Positions 35,150-44,116 are shown, counted from the first letter of the stretch. The stretch is DNA of 46,821 nt from Paucimonas sp. (GCA_031253995.1 JAIRVG010000088.1:1-46821); one strand, 5' to 3'. Translations and numbers: made by a program. Notes: generated by a model from the letters alone, not told the origin.

Positions 35150-35177
35150 TAAAGGTTCCAAAGGTTCCGGCCGAAAA
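35150..35177 (+). promoter_or_regulatory. Sigma-28 (FliA)-like promoter for the chemoreceptor
   Basis: taaa (35150-35153), 16-bp spacer, gccgaaaa (35170-35177), against a consensus TAAA-N15-GCCGATAA. It lies 65 bp before the chemoreceptor start. A direct repeat aaggttcc fills the spacer. Confidence 0.5.
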
Positions 35178-35242
35178 CCCATAGATGGCAGGTTGCCATT
35201 ACTTGACCGCCTGCCCAACTTTTCGTTTTCCGGGACCTTTTC

Positions 35243-37183
35243 ATGAAAATAAGAACCAAGCTCGCACTTGCCTTCGTCGCCGTCGCCATCGTCCCGGTGA
35301 GCCTGGTTGGCGTTATCTCCGTCAGCAATACCCGCACCGACGCGGTCAGCCAGTTCGTCGACAGCAGCACCCGGGAAATCCGCCAGATCGATGGCAACAT
35401 GCGCCAGTTCTTCGATGGTACGCAGCAGAACGTCGATCAACTGGCCAAGGATCCTGTATACACCTCTGTAACCAGCCTGAAACATTACGCTGCGCCCGAC
35501 GCTGCCCAGCAGCCACTGCCGGAATCGGCCAAAGGGGTGATCGAGCAGTTCGCCCGCTACGGCGAGACCCATCCCGCCGCCGCCATCCTGTCCATCGGCC
35601 TGGAGGACGGCAGCTACGCGAAGTGGCCGGACGATCCGAGCCTGGCCAACTACGACCCGCGCACCCGCCCCTGGTACAAGGCGGCCATGGCCAGCCCGGG
35701 CAAGACCGTGCGCACCGCGGCCTACTACTACGACAAGGATGACGTGGCGCTGGTGGGCACGGCGCGGGCGATGCTCGATGACGCCGGCAAGGCCAAGGGC
35801 GTGTTCGTCGTCAGCGTGTCGCTGAAGAACCTCACCGAGCTGGTGAAGAGCATCAAGCTGGGCGACAGCGGCTACGTGATGCTGATCGAGAACGACACCG
35901 TGCTGGTCGATCCCCGTGACGCCTCCCACAGCTTCAAGCCGCTCAAGGACCTCGGCACGCCCTACGCGCAGCTGGCTGCCACTACGCAAGGCTTCACCGA
36001 GGTCGAGATCGACGGCACCCGCTACATGGCCAATGTCTGGACTTCGCCTGGCCTGGGCTGGCGCTTCATCGGCCTGATCGAGCACAGCGAAGTGATGGCC
36101 TCGGCCACCCGCATGACCTGGCTGACCGCTGCCATCGTCGCGGTGCTGGCGTTGATCTTCGCGGTGGTCGCCACGGCGTTCTCGCGGATCATCGTCAAGC
36201 CGATCGGCCAGGTCAGCAGCGGCCTGCAGTCGATTGCCGAAGGCGAGGGCGACCTGCGCCAGGACCTCAAGATCCAGGGCAAGGACGAAACCGCGGAACT
36301 GGCCGGCTGGTTCAACAAGTTCCTCGCGGCCATCCGCCAGTTGATCCAGCACATCGGCGCGGCCTCGAACAACCTGCACGACGCCTCGCAGGTCAACAGC
36401 GAGATGGCCGGCAACATGAACGAAGCGGCCGGTCGCCAGCGCGAGGCGGTGGAGCTGGTGTCCACCGCGTTCAACGAAATGGTCGCCACCGCCAACGAGG
36501 TGGCGCGCTCCTGCAGCACCGCCGCCGACTCCGCGGAAAACGGTCATCGCCGCGTGGCCGAGGGCAAGCAGCAGATCGACGTGACCACCGACAACGTCAA
36601 CCGCCTGGGCAATCGCCTGGCCGAATCGTCCCAGGCCATGATCGAGCTGGAAGCCGGCAGCCGCAGCATCAACCAGATCCTCGGCACCATTCGCGCCATC
36701 GCCGAGCAGACCAACCTGCTGGCCCTCAACGCGGCCATCGAGGCGGCGCGGGCGGGTGACCAGGGCCGTGGTTTCGCCGTGGTCGCCGACGAGGTGCGCG
36801 CGCTGGCCAAGCGTACGTCCGACTCCACCGAGGAGATCGACCAGCTGCTCGGCAGCCTGGGCAGCAAGACCCAGGAGGTCTCGGTGAAGATGGAAAGCTG
36901 CCTGGACCTGTCGCGGGCCAGCGTCGCCTCGATCGAAAGCGCGCGGGACAGCTTCGAAGGCATCCAGCTCTCGGTCAACGAGATCCGCGACCAGAACCTG
37001 CAGATCTCCGCCGCGGCGGAAGAGCAGCACAGCGTGGCCGAGGACATCAACCGGCATATCCAGCAGATCTACGACGAGGCGCGGCTGGTAGAGCAACTGG
37101 CGAGCTCGGCGCAGGTGGATTCCGGGCGGTTGTCGGACCTGTCGCAGGAGCTGCATCTGTTGGTGGGGCGCTTCAAGTCGTAG
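35243..37183 (+). CDS. Methyl-accepting chemotaxis protein with dCACHE sensor
   Basis: 646-residue transmembrane chemoreceptor: TM1 (about 9-29), periplasmic dCACHE_1 domain (about 35-280), TM2 (about 290-312), HAMP (about 313-365), and a cytoplasmic signalling domain whose hairpin tip is AIAEQTNLLALNAAIEAARAGDQGRGFAVVADEVRALA (from about residue 484), written here in family form. The ligand pocket retains YDPRTRPWY (137-145), but the distal Asp that anchors amino groups in amino-acid dCACHEs is Ser191 (GVFVVSVSL), so the ligand may not be an amino acid. No C-terminal CheR-tether pentapeptide. Confidence 0.93.
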   Translation: MKIRTKLALAFVAVAIVPVSLVGVISVSNTRTDAVSQFVDSSTREIRQIDGNMRQFFDGTQQNVDQLAKDPVYTSVTSLKHYAAPDAAQQPLPESAKGVIEQFARYGETHPAAAILSIGLEDGSYAKWPDDPSLANYDPRTRPWYKAAMASPGKTVRTAAYYYDKDDVALVGTARAMLDDAGKAKGVFVVSVSLKNLTELVKSIKLGDSGYVMLIENDTVLVDPRDASHSFKPLKDLGTPYAQLAATTQGFTEVEIDGTRYMANVWTSPGLGWRFIGLIEHSEVMASATRMTWLTAAIVAVLALIFAVVATAFSRIIVKPIGQVSSGLQSIAEGEGDLRQDLKIQGKDETAELAGWFNKFLAAIRQLIQHIGAASNNLHDASQVNSEMAGNMNEAAGRQREAVELVSTAFNEMVATANEVARSCSTAADSAENGHRRVAEGKQQIDVTTDNVNRLGNRLAESSQAMIELEAGSRSINQILGTIRAIAEQTNLLALNAAIEAARAGDQGRGFAVVADEVRALAKRTSDSTEEIDQLLGSLGSKTQEVSVKMESCLDLSRASVASIESARDSFEGIQLSVNEIRDQNLQISAAAEEQHSVAEDINRHIQQIYDEARLVEQLASSAQVDSGRLSDLSQELHLLVGRFKS

Positions 37184-37265
37184 GAAAAGGTCGGATGCTG
37201 GCCCTTTCAGGTCACTGTTTTCACATAGCATTTTTCGCTTCATGGATAGAGGGACTGATTTCCAG

Positions 37266-37610
37266 ATGCGATTCAACTATGTGGCGGTGGTGGCGCTGGT
37301 GCTGATGTCCGTGGGGATGTCGGCGCAGGCGAAGGGGTTGAGCAAGCAGCAGGTCGAGATGTGCCGGTGGGGCTCGGAAGTGGCCCGCTCGGCACAGCAG
37401 GCGAAGCTGTCAGGGACCACGCTGTGGCGGACGCGGGAGAATCTCAAGGTGCGCAAGTATCCACGGCCGTGGATGCCGAAGATGGCCCTGGGGATCACCG
37501 AGCAGACCTATGCCAGCCGCAGCCGGTTGCAGCCGGGGTCGGTGAAGAAGACCTACTACGACGGGTGCATCCGGCACGAGCAGAGTCGTCAGCGGGTCAC
37601 CCGGCGCTGA
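37266..37610 (+). CDS. Small secreted hypothetical protein with two cysteines
   Basis: 114 residues with a clear signal peptide (VAVVALVLMSVGMSAQA, cleavage before KGLSK). The mature part is basic (C-terminus QRVTRR), with exactly two cysteines (Cys33 and Cys101) that could form a disulfide in the periplasm. ATG 37266 is chosen over in-frame 37242 because it starts the signal peptide and has gaggga upstream. I do not recognise the family. It follows the chemoreceptor by 82 bp. Confidence 0.65.
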   Translation: MRFNYVAVVALVLMSVGMSAQAKGLSKQQVEMCRWGSEVARSAQQAKLSGTTLWRTRENLKVRKYPRPWMPKMALGITEQTYASRSRLQPGSVKKTYYDGCIRHEQSRQRVTRR

Positions 37611-37662
37611 CCTGTAGGCTCAACGCTGACCTGTAGGGGCGGGTGAACCCGCTCCAACAGGG
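37605..37662. repeat. Direct repeat and REP-like palindrome
   Basis: The 14-bp sequence cgctgacctgtagg occurs at 37605-37618 and 37624-37637. The second copy runs into a palindrome (ggggcgggt-gaa... acccgctcc), the same gcgggtgaacccgc core as at 44117-44154. Typical of Pseudomonas REP elements. Confidence 0.7.
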
Positions 37663-37755
37663 TCTCGGTAATTTCCCTTTCTTTGACCATCAACCGCTCA
37701 AACACCATCGATAGCTGTCAGACTTCGCGCAACCTGAATGTCTCGGAGATCCCCC

Positions 37756-39612
37756 ATGCTGCGCGTGCTTGAACGATGGCTCGACCCATTCCCCCCCGAT
37801 GAACTGCCGCCACCCCCCACGGGCCTGCTGCGTTTCCTCTGGGCCTGCACCCGCGGCGCGCGCGGCTATGTGCTGGCGATGGCGGTGCTGAGTGCGGGGG
37901 TGTCGATCTACGAGGCCTGGCTGTTCGCCTTCCTCGGCCAGGTCGTCGACCTGCTTTCCACCTGGCAGGCGGGCGGCAGTGCGGCGAGCGAGGAGGAGCG
38001 CCGCGTGCTGTGGGGCATCGGTATCGTGCTGGTCACCAGCATCGGCCTGGTGGCAGCGCGGACCATGGTCCAGCACCAGGTCCTCGCCATCAACCTGCCG
38101 CTGCGCCTGCGCTGGGACTTCCACCGCCTGATGCTGCGCCAGAGCCTGTCGTTCTTCTCCGACGAATTCTCCGGCCGGGTCACCACCAAGGTCATGCAGA
38201 CCGCCCTGGGCGTGCGCGAAGTGCTGTTCACGGTCATCGAGATCCTGCCCGGCATCGGCGTGTACTTCATCGCCATCATCGCCCTGGCCGGCGGCTTCGC
38301 CCTCAAGCTGATGCTGCCGTTCATTGCCTGGCTCCTGCTGTTCGGCCTGGCCATGCGCTATTTCGTCCCGCGCCTGGGCAAGGTCGGGCAGGAACAGGCC
38401 CATGCGCGCTCGTCGATGACCGGGCGCATCTCCGATGCCTACACCAACATCACCACGGTAAAGCTGTTCTCCCACTCCAGGCGTGAAGCGCACTTCGCCC
38501 GCGCGGCCATGGAGGATTTCAAGGAAACCGGCTTCCGGCAGATGCGCCTGGTCAGCCAGTTCGAGATCGTCAACCAGGCGCTGGTGGTCGGCCTCATCCT
38601 GGGCGCCGGCGGTTATTCCCTGTGGTTGTGGCACCAGGGCGACGTGGGCGCCGGTGCGGTGGCGGCGATCACCGCCATGGCCCTGCGCATCAATGGCATG
38701 TCGCACTGGATCATGTGGCAGATGACCTCGCTGTTCGAGAGCATCGGCACGGTGCAGGACGGCATGGCCACCCTGACCCAGGGCCCCAAGGTGGTGGACG
38801 CGCCGGATGCCGGCGTGCTGGCGACCCGTGGCGGCGCGGTGTCGTTCGACAATGTCAGCTTCAACTACAACGGCGAGCGCCAGGTGCTCGACGGCCTCAG
38901 CCTGGACATCCGCGCCGGCGAGAAGATCGGCCTGGTCGGACGCTCCGGTGCCGGCAAGTCGACCCTGATCAACCTGCTGCTGCGCTTCTACGACGTCGAC
39001 AGCGGCACGATCCGCATCGATGGCCAGGACATCGCGGGGGTGACCCAGGACAGCCTGCGCAGCGCCATCGGCATGGTCACCCAGGACACCTCGCTGCTGC
39101 ACCGCTCCATCCGCGACAACATCGCCTATGGCCGTCCCGAGGCGAGCGATGCGCAGATCCGTGCTGCCGCGGCCAGTGCCCAGGCCGATGAGTTCATCCA
39201 GCAGTTGAGCGACCGCCAGGGCCATAGTGGCTACGACACCCTGGTGGGCGAGCGCGGCATCAAGTTGTCCGGCGGGCAGCGGCAACGTATCGCCATCGCC
39301 CGGGTCATGCTGAAGAACGCGCCGATCCTGCTGCTCGACGAGGCCACCAGTGCCCTCGACTCGGAAGTCGAGGTAGCGATCCAGGAAAGCCTCGACGACA
39401 TGATGCAGGGCAAGACAGTGATCGCCATCGCCCACCGCCTGTCCACCATCGCGGCCATGGACCGGCTGATCGTCATGGACAACGGGCGGATCGTCGAGCA
39501 GGGCACCCATGCCGAGCTGCTGGCCAGGAACGGTACCTACGCGCGCCTGTGGCAACACCAGAGTGGCGGCTTCCTCGGCGAGGATGTCGGTGTGGCCGAA
39601 GCCCTGGAGTGA
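37756..39612 (+). CDS. ABC exporter, fused membrane and ATPase domains (MsbA/MdlB type)
   Basis: 618-residue half-transporter: six-helix ABC_membrane domain (about 30-330), then an ATPase domain with Walker A GRSGAGKST (about 395-403), signature LSGGQRQRIAIAR (about 505), Walker B ILLLDEATSALDSE and the H-loop AHRLST. It functions as a homodimer in the inner membrane. ATG 37756 is favoured over in-frame 37738 because cggag lies at good spacing. The proline-rich N-terminus (DPFPPDELPPPPTG) is characteristic of a proteobacterial subgroup of unknown substrate. Confidence 0.9.
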   Translation: MLRVLERWLDPFPPDELPPPPTGLLRFLWACTRGARGYVLAMAVLSAGVSIYEAWLFAFLGQVVDLLSTWQAGGSAASEEERRVLWGIGIVLVTSIGLVAARTMVQHQVLAINLPLRLRWDFHRLMLRQSLSFFSDEFSGRVTTKVMQTALGVREVLFTVIEILPGIGVYFIAIIALAGGFALKLMLPFIAWLLLFGLAMRYFVPRLGKVGQEQAHARSSMTGRISDAYTNITTVKLFSHSRREAHFARAAMEDFKETGFRQMRLVSQFEIVNQALVVGLILGAGGYSLWLWHQGDVGAGAVAAITAMALRINGMSHWIMWQMTSLFESIGTVQDGMATLTQGPKVVDAPDAGVLATRGGAVSFDNVSFNYNGERQVLDGLSLDIRAGEKIGLVGRSGAGKSTLINLLLRFYDVDSGTIRIDGQDIAGVTQDSLRSAIGMVTQDTSLLHRSIRDNIAYGRPEASDAQIRAAAASAQADEFIQQLSDRQGHSGYDTLVGERGIKLSGGQRQRIAIARVMLKNAPILLLDEATSALDSEVEVAIQESLDDMMQGKTVIAIAHRLSTIAAMDRLIVMDNGRIVEQGTHAELLARNGTYARLWQHQSGGFLGEDVGVAEALE

Positions 39613-39618
39613 CCGGGG

Positions 39619-40518
39619 TCAAGCCGGCTCGCTCGACAGCCGCGCCTTCTCCGGCGGCTTCAGCGAGCCGAGGTACACCGCCAGCACGGTCAGCAGCGCG
39701 CCACTGATCTGCACCAGCGAACTCGCCTTGTGCAGGAACGCCACGTCGACGAGATAGGTGATCACCGGTTCCAGCAGCAGGATCAGGCCGGCCAGGCCGA
39801 GGCTGATATGGCCGATGGCGCGGTTGACCATCAACCAGCCGACGAACTGCACCATCACCCCGTAGATCACCAGCATCAACAAGGTCTGGCCGTCGCCGAT
39901 GGCCAGGCTTTCACCTCGCAGCAGGGCGTAGGCGAGCATGACCAGCCCCGACCAGACGCTCAGGTTGAACATCTGCGCGAGCTTGTCGCCGCCGCCCTCG
40001 GGCAGGGCGCTGGCGGCCTTCAGGTAGTACACGCAGATGGCGTAGGCCAGGCCCGAGGCGATGCCGAACAGCACGCCGCGGACGCCGAGGGCGCTGGTCA
40101 TTTCCGGCGCCAGCAGCAGGTACAGGCCGAAGAAGGCGAGGACGATGGCGCCGACGAAGTTCAGCGAGGGTTTTTCCTTGAGCAGGCAGAGCCCCAGCAG
40201 GGTCATGAAGAACACCTGGCAGTTGGTCAGGATCGAGCCGATGCCGGGACCGACGATGTAGATGCTGTGGTGCCAGAGGATCAGGTCGATGGCCAGGAAG
40301 ACCCCGGCCAGTGCGGTGAGCCACACGGCCTTGCGACTCGGCAGGCGCAGCGAAACCCCGCGCCATTTCAGGCACAGGTAGAACAGCATCGAGGCGAACA
40401 GCATGCGGTAGAAACCGGCGCCGCCCGCGCCGATATCGGCGAAGGCGACCGCCAGTGCCGAGAGGCTGAGCATCAGGCCGCCGAGGGTCAGTTCAAGAAA
40501 GGCGCGTCTGTTGTCCAT
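39619..40518 (-). CDS. EamA/DMT family transporter
   Basis: 299-residue exporter with ten predicted helices in two EamA halves. ATG 40518 (MDNRRAFLELTLGGLML) has gggga upstream; the ten codons before it are not needed. It is divergent from an AraC-family regulator, a common pairing in which the regulator controls the exporter. Convergent with the ABC exporter, only 6 bp apart. Substrate unknown. Confidence 0.87.
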   Translation of the reverse strand: MDNRRAFLELTLGGLMLSLSALAVAFADIGAGGAGFYRMLFASMLFYLCLKWRGVSLRLPSRKAVWLTALAGVFLAIDLILWHHSIYIVGPGIGSILTNCQVFFMTLLGLCLLKEKPSLNFVGAIVLAFFGLYLLLAPEMTSALGVRGVLFGIASGLAYAICVYYLKAASALPEGGGDKLAQMFNLSVWSGLVMLAYALLRGESLAIGDGQTLLMLVIYGVMVQFVGWLMVNRAIGHISLGLAGLILLLEPVITYLVDVAFLHKASSLVQISGALLTVLAVYLGSLKPPEKARLSSEPA

Positions 40519-40612
40519 GTGCTTTTCCCCACGGCCGTTCGCCAATTGCCAGCGTGATTGCCATGATTGCGAACTGCCTGTTAGCGTGAATGGACGGAAA
40601 AACTAACAAGCT

Positions 40613-40637
40613 GTTTCGTGCGGCGATTGTACGAAAC
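40613..40637. promoter_or_regulatory. Palindrome between EamA and AraC genes
   Basis: gtttcgt-N11-acgaaac (perfect 7-bp arms) about 12 bp upstream of the AraC start; candidate regulatory site for the divergent pair. Confidence 0.45.
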
Positions 40638-40648
40638 TGGACAGCACC

Positions 40649-41497
40649 ATGAATGACCGCTCGCACGACGACGCCACCGAACCCACCCGGGATTTCTCCC
40701 GCTTCCTGCGCATTCCCGAAGGCCATTGCGAACTGCTCAGCGCCCGCTACAGCAATCAGCACTTCGGGCGGCACAGCCATGACCGCTATGCCTTCGGTGT
40801 AATCACTCAGGGGGTGGAAAAACTCTACTACCGTGGCGGTCATCACTTCGGCACTGCCGGCACGGTGGTCACCCTCAGCCCCGGCGAGATCCATGATGGT
40901 ATTCCGGTGGACAAGGCCGGCTGGGTCTACCGCATGCTCTACATCGAGCCGAACTGGCTCAATGAAGTGGTGTTGAGCGGGCGGGTGGCAGCCAGTCATC
41001 TGCATCTGTTCCATCAGCCGATGGCCAGTGATCCGGCGCTGGCGGCCACCTTCCTCGGGGCCCATCGCATTGCCAGCCAGTCGTCGTCATCGCTGGAGCG
41101 TGAAAGCGTGCTGGTGGAGATGCTTGCCACCCTGTTCCAGCGCCACGGCCTGGCGCTGGCCGGGCTGGGGCGGGGCGAGCGCGACGCGGTGCGGCGGATC
41201 AAGCAGCGCCTCGACGACGAGGCGGAGCAGAACCTGTCGCTGGAAACCCTCGGTGCGGAAGCCGGCATGGACCCGCTCTATCTGATCCGCGTGTTCAAGC
41301 GCGAGGTTGGCGTGGCGCCGCATAGTTATCAGATCCAGCGCCGCGTGGCACGAGTCCAGGCCTTCTTGCGCGCGGGCATGGAGCTGGCGGACGCGGCGGT
41401 GGCCTGCGGTTTCTTCGACCAGAGCCATATGGCCCGCGCGTTCAAGAAGGTTGTCGGGATCACCCCGGCGAGCTTTCGCAACAGCCTGGGCCGATGA
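40649..41497 (+). CDS. AraC-family regulator with cupin sensor domain
   Basis: 282 residues: N-terminal AraC_binding cupin (about 25-120; HSHDRYAFGVITQG, LSPGEIHDG) and C-terminal double HTH (about 185-280; NLSLETLGAEAGMDPLYLIRVFKREVG and ADAAVACGFFDQSHMARAFKKVVGITPASFR). Divergent from an EamA exporter, its probable target, with a palindrome between them. Its stop overlaps the start of the TraX-like gene, which implies cotranscription. Confidence 0.92.
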   Translation: MNDRSHDDATEPTRDFSRFLRIPEGHCELLSARYSNQHFGRHSHDRYAFGVITQGVEKLYYRGGHHFGTAGTVVTLSPGEIHDGIPVDKAGWVYRMLYIEPNWLNEVVLSGRVAASHLHLFHQPMASDPALAATFLGAHRIASQSSSSLERESVLVEMLATLFQRHGLALAGLGRGERDAVRRIKQRLDDEAEQNLSLETLGAEAGMDPLYLIRVFKREVGVAPHSYQIQRRVARVQAFLRAGMELADAAVACGFFDQSHMARAFKKVVGITPASFRNSLGR

Positions 41498-42180
41498 CCC
41501 GCTCGGCTTCCCTGGATTTGCTGAAATGGCTGGCCATTGTCGCCATGGTCGGCGACCACCTGCGTTACCTGTGGCCGGAGCAGGAGTGGCTGTTCGTCAC
41601 CGGGCGGGTGGCGTTCCCCTGGTTCTGCCTGGCGATCGCGGCCAATGTGGCGCGTTCGTCGGCGCTGAAGCCCCGATACCTGTACAGCTTCCTGTTGTTT
41701 TCCCTGTTGTCGGAGTTGCCTTACCGCTGGCTCGACAACGGATCCCAGACCCTCAACGTAATGCCGACCCTGGCCCTGGGCCTGCTGGTCGCCTGGGGCG
41801 TGCAACAGCGCAGCCGCACGACGATGTCGCTGGCGCTGGCGGCGCTGATCGTCGCGACCCTGGGTAGCGAATGGTTGATGTACGGCTTGCCCGGCGTGTT
41901 GTTGCCCGCCGCCTTGCTCGCGGCGCTGCGGGACGGACGTCTGTTCTGGCTGGCCGGGTTGTTGGCGGTGGCGGGAAACCTGACCAACAGCTGGTTGCTG
42001 CAGCATCCGTTGCAGCCGGTTTCGCTGTTGGTGATGTTCACGGCATTTCTCTCGGTGCCGTTGGGACTTGAGTTGCTGCGCCGGCCCTGGCCCGGACGGG
42101 TGCCTGCGGTGGGGCGCTGGGGCTGGTGGTTCTATCCGCTGCACCTGGCGCTGATCAAGCTTGTGCACGCCATTCCGTAG
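41494..42180 (+). CDS. TraX-family integral membrane protein
   Basis: 228-residue protein with seven to eight predicted helices and the TraX/acyltransferase-like opening DLLKWLAIVAMVGDHLRY. TraX of F plasmids acetylates pilin, and chromosomal members are of unclear function. ATG 41494 overlaps the AraC stop (atga), so it is translationally coupled. No conjugation genes are nearby. Confidence 0.85.
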   Translation: MTRSASLDLLKWLAIVAMVGDHLRYLWPEQEWLFVTGRVAFPWFCLAIAANVARSSALKPRYLYSFLLFSLLSELPYRWLDNGSQTLNVMPTLALGLLVAWGVQQRSRTTMSLALAALIVATLGSEWLMYGLPGVLLPAALLAALRDGRLFWLAGLLAVAGNLTNSWLLQHPLQPVSLLVMFTAFLSVPLGLELLRRPWPGRVPAVGRWGWWFYPLHLALIKLVHAIP

Positions 42181-42228
42181 GAGCTGGCTCGCCTGCGAAG
42201 GACCGCAAAGCGGTCCCGGTTCCCGATC
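42176..42228. repeat. REP-type palindromic element
   Basis: ccgtaggagctggctcgcctgcgaaggaccgc... matches the general form of fluorescens-group REPs (gtaggagc-ggctTGCC-gcga), followed by the small stem accgc-aaa-gcggt. Located directly behind the TraX-like gene. Confidence 0.7.
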
Positions 42229-42252
42229 CCAAGCCGGGTAGAGATCGCGTAC

Positions 42253-42792
42253 TCAGACCTCCGCCAAAGGAATATCCCCAGCCCCGTTCTTCTCCCGCCG
42301 CCCGCTCATCCAGTCCCCCACCTGCGCGGCAAACCCGCTCGGCGCCTTGCGCCCGACCCTGCGCGCCAGGTCCAGCACGGTCTGCTCGGCCAGCGCTTCT
42401 TCCATGCGCTTCTGCGCATTGATCATCGCTGCATGCACCGCGCACGGGCCCTCGATGGCCCAGGCCGGCGGCTCGCCGTCGAACAGCGCGCAGCGCCCGC
42501 GGATCTCCCGGCAGTCGAAGATCGACTTGCGCCCGTCGATGGCGTTGACGATGTCCAGCAGGCTGATCTCGCCGGCCGGCCGTGCCAGGCGGAAGCCGCC
42601 GCGCACGCCTTCGGTGGCGGCCACCAGCTTCGCTTTCGCCAGCTTGGTGAAGATCTTCGCCAGGTATTCCTGCGGCACCCCCTGCAGTTCAGCAAGGTCA
42701 CGCACGCTGGCATCGCGGCTTTCTTCCGCGTCACCCACCAGGAAAATCAGGCAGTGGATACCGTATTCGACCCCCGCGCTGTACAGCGACAT
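42253..42792 (-). CDS. Rrf2-family (IscR/NsrR-like) iron-sulfur regulator
   Basis: 179-residue winged-helix sensor: HTH VRDLAELQGVPQEYLAKIFTKLAKAKLV (about 30-57), the wing GVRGGFRLARP, and three cysteines placed as cluster ligands (Cys94, Cys101, Cys117; spacing C-x6-C-x15-C). It probably senses redox or NO. Divergent from an FAD oxidoreductase, with a perfect palindrome between them. The C-terminal extension beyond residue 150 is longer than in IscR. Confidence 0.9.
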   Translation of the reverse strand: MSLYSAGVEYGIHCLIFLVGDAEESRDASVRDLAELQGVPQEYLAKIFTKLAKAKLVAATEGVRGGFRLARPAGEISLLDIVNAIDGRKSIFDCREIRGRCALFDGEPPAWAIEGPCAVHAAMINAQKRMEEALAEQTVLDLARRVGRKAPSGFAAQVGDWMSGRREKNGAGDIPLAEV

Positions 42793-42847
42793 CTCGTTAT
42801 CTCCGACTCAATTGGTCGCAATATTACCGCGAAGGCTTGTTTTTTGA

Positions 42848-42872
42848 AACTACGACTAATACAGTCGTAGTT
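42848..42872. promoter_or_regulatory. Rrf2-type operator, 25-bp palindrome
   Basis: aactacgact-aatac-agtcgtagtt: perfect 10-bp arms with a 5-bp spacer, 36 bp before the oxidoreductase start and about 56 bp from the Rrf2 start. Very likely the regulator's binding site. Confidence 0.8.
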
Positions 42873-42907
42873 ATTCGAGGCAGCCATTCTCACTACGGAG
42901 CAACACC

Positions 42908-44110
42908 ATGACGCAGCACATCCTGATTCTCGGCGCCGGTTTCGGCGGTCTGTGGAGCGCCCTGGGCGCCATTCGCCTGATGGACCAACAGGGGCGTTCG
43001 GATATCCAGGTCAGCGTTCTCGCACCGCAGGCCGAACTGCGCATCCGCCCGCGTTTCTACGAGCCGGACGTGGCGAAGATGGCCGCGCCGCTGGGCGAGC
43101 TGTTCGACGCGGTGGGTGTCCGTTTCATCCAGGGCACCGCGCAGCGCATCGATGTCGCTGGCAAGCAGGTCGAGTACCGCGATGCCCAGGGCAACGCCGC
43201 GATCAGTCATTTCGACAAGCTGGTGCTGGCCACCGGTAGCGGCCTGGCGCGGCCTGACATGGCCGGTGTCGCCGAGCACGCCTTCGATGTCGACCAACTG
43301 GAAGAGGCCGTGCGCCTCGAACAGCACCTGCAGGCGCTGGCCACGCGTCCGGCCTCGCCGGGGCGCAACACGGTGGTGGTCGCCGGCGGCGGCTTCACTG
43401 GCATCGAGACCGCGATGGAAATGCCGGCGCGCCTGCGTGAGGTACTCGGCGCAGATGCGCAGGTGAAGGTGGTGATCGTCGATCGCGGCGAAGCCATCGG
43501 CGCGTCCATGGGCGCCGAGATTGCTGCCTCCATCGCCGCGGCCAGCGCCGAGCTGGGTGTGGAGTGGCAACTGAAGTCTTCGGTGGAAGCGGTGGATGCC
43601 GACGGCGTGACCCTCGCCGATGGCCAGCGCATCGAGGCCGCCACGGTGATCTGGACCACCGGTGTCAAGGCCAGCGACCTGACCGCGCAGATTCCCGGCG
43701 AGCGCGATCGCCTGGGGCGGCTGAAGGTGGATGGCAACCTGCGGGTGATCGGCCAGGACCATATCTACGCCAGTGGCGATACCGCACATGCGGCCACCGA
43801 CGACCTGGGCAACCATGCGCTGATGACCTGCCAGCACGCGATCATGCTCGGGCGTTATGCAGGGCACAACGTGGCGGCGCAGATGCTGGGTGTCGAACCG
43901 ATTCCCTACAGCCAGCCGAAGTACGTGACCTGCCTCGACCTGGGGGCCTGGGGTGCGGTGTATACCGAGGGCTGGGATCGCCAGGTGAAGCTGGTGCGGG
44001 AGGAGGGCAAGCAGTTGAAGACGCAGATCAACACGGTGTGGATCTATCCGCCGGTGGCCGACAAGGCAGTGGCGCTGGCGGCGGCGGATCCTTTGGTACC
44101 GATTGCCTGA
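42908..44110 (+). CDS. FAD-dependent NAD(P)H oxidoreductase, NDH-2-like
   Basis: 400-residue pyridine nucleotide-disulfide oxidoreductase: FAD-binding GAGFGG (8-13), NAD-binding GGGFTGIETAMEM (about 160), ATVIWTTGVKAS, and the second FAD contact IYASGDTAHA. It is shorter than respiratory NDH-2 (~430) and has no strong C-terminal amphipathic membrane helix. Divergent from the Rrf2 gene, so probably induced by redox or nitrosative stress. Confidence 0.88.
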   Translation: MTQHILILGAGFGGLWSALGAIRLMDQQGRSDIQVSVLAPQAELRIRPRFYEPDVAKMAAPLGELFDAVGVRFIQGTAQRIDVAGKQVEYRDAQGNAAISHFDKLVLATGSGLARPDMAGVAEHAFDVDQLEEAVRLEQHLQALATRPASPGRNTVVVAGGGFTGIETAMEMPARLREVLGADAQVKVVIVDRGEAIGASMGAEIAASIAAASAELGVEWQLKSSVEAVDADGVTLADGQRIEAATVIWTTGVKASDLTAQIPGERDRLGRLKVDGNLRVIGQDHIYASGDTAHAATDDLGNHALMTCQHAIMLGRYAGHNVAAQMLGVEPIPYSQPKYVTCLDLGAWGAVYTEGWDRQVKLVREEGKQLKTQINTVWIYPPVADKAVALAAADPLVPIA

Positions 44111-44116
44111 CAGCAA

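Noticed and set aside
33896..37276. An 1126-codon open frame on the minus strand
   Set aside because: It is antisense to the aminotransferase and chemoreceptor genes, which have full family motifs. Long antisense frames are expected in high-G+C DNA, and the product shows no recognisable motif.
41494..42180. TraX as evidence of a conjugative element
   Set aside because: Chromosomal TraX-family genes are common and there are no other transfer genes in the window.
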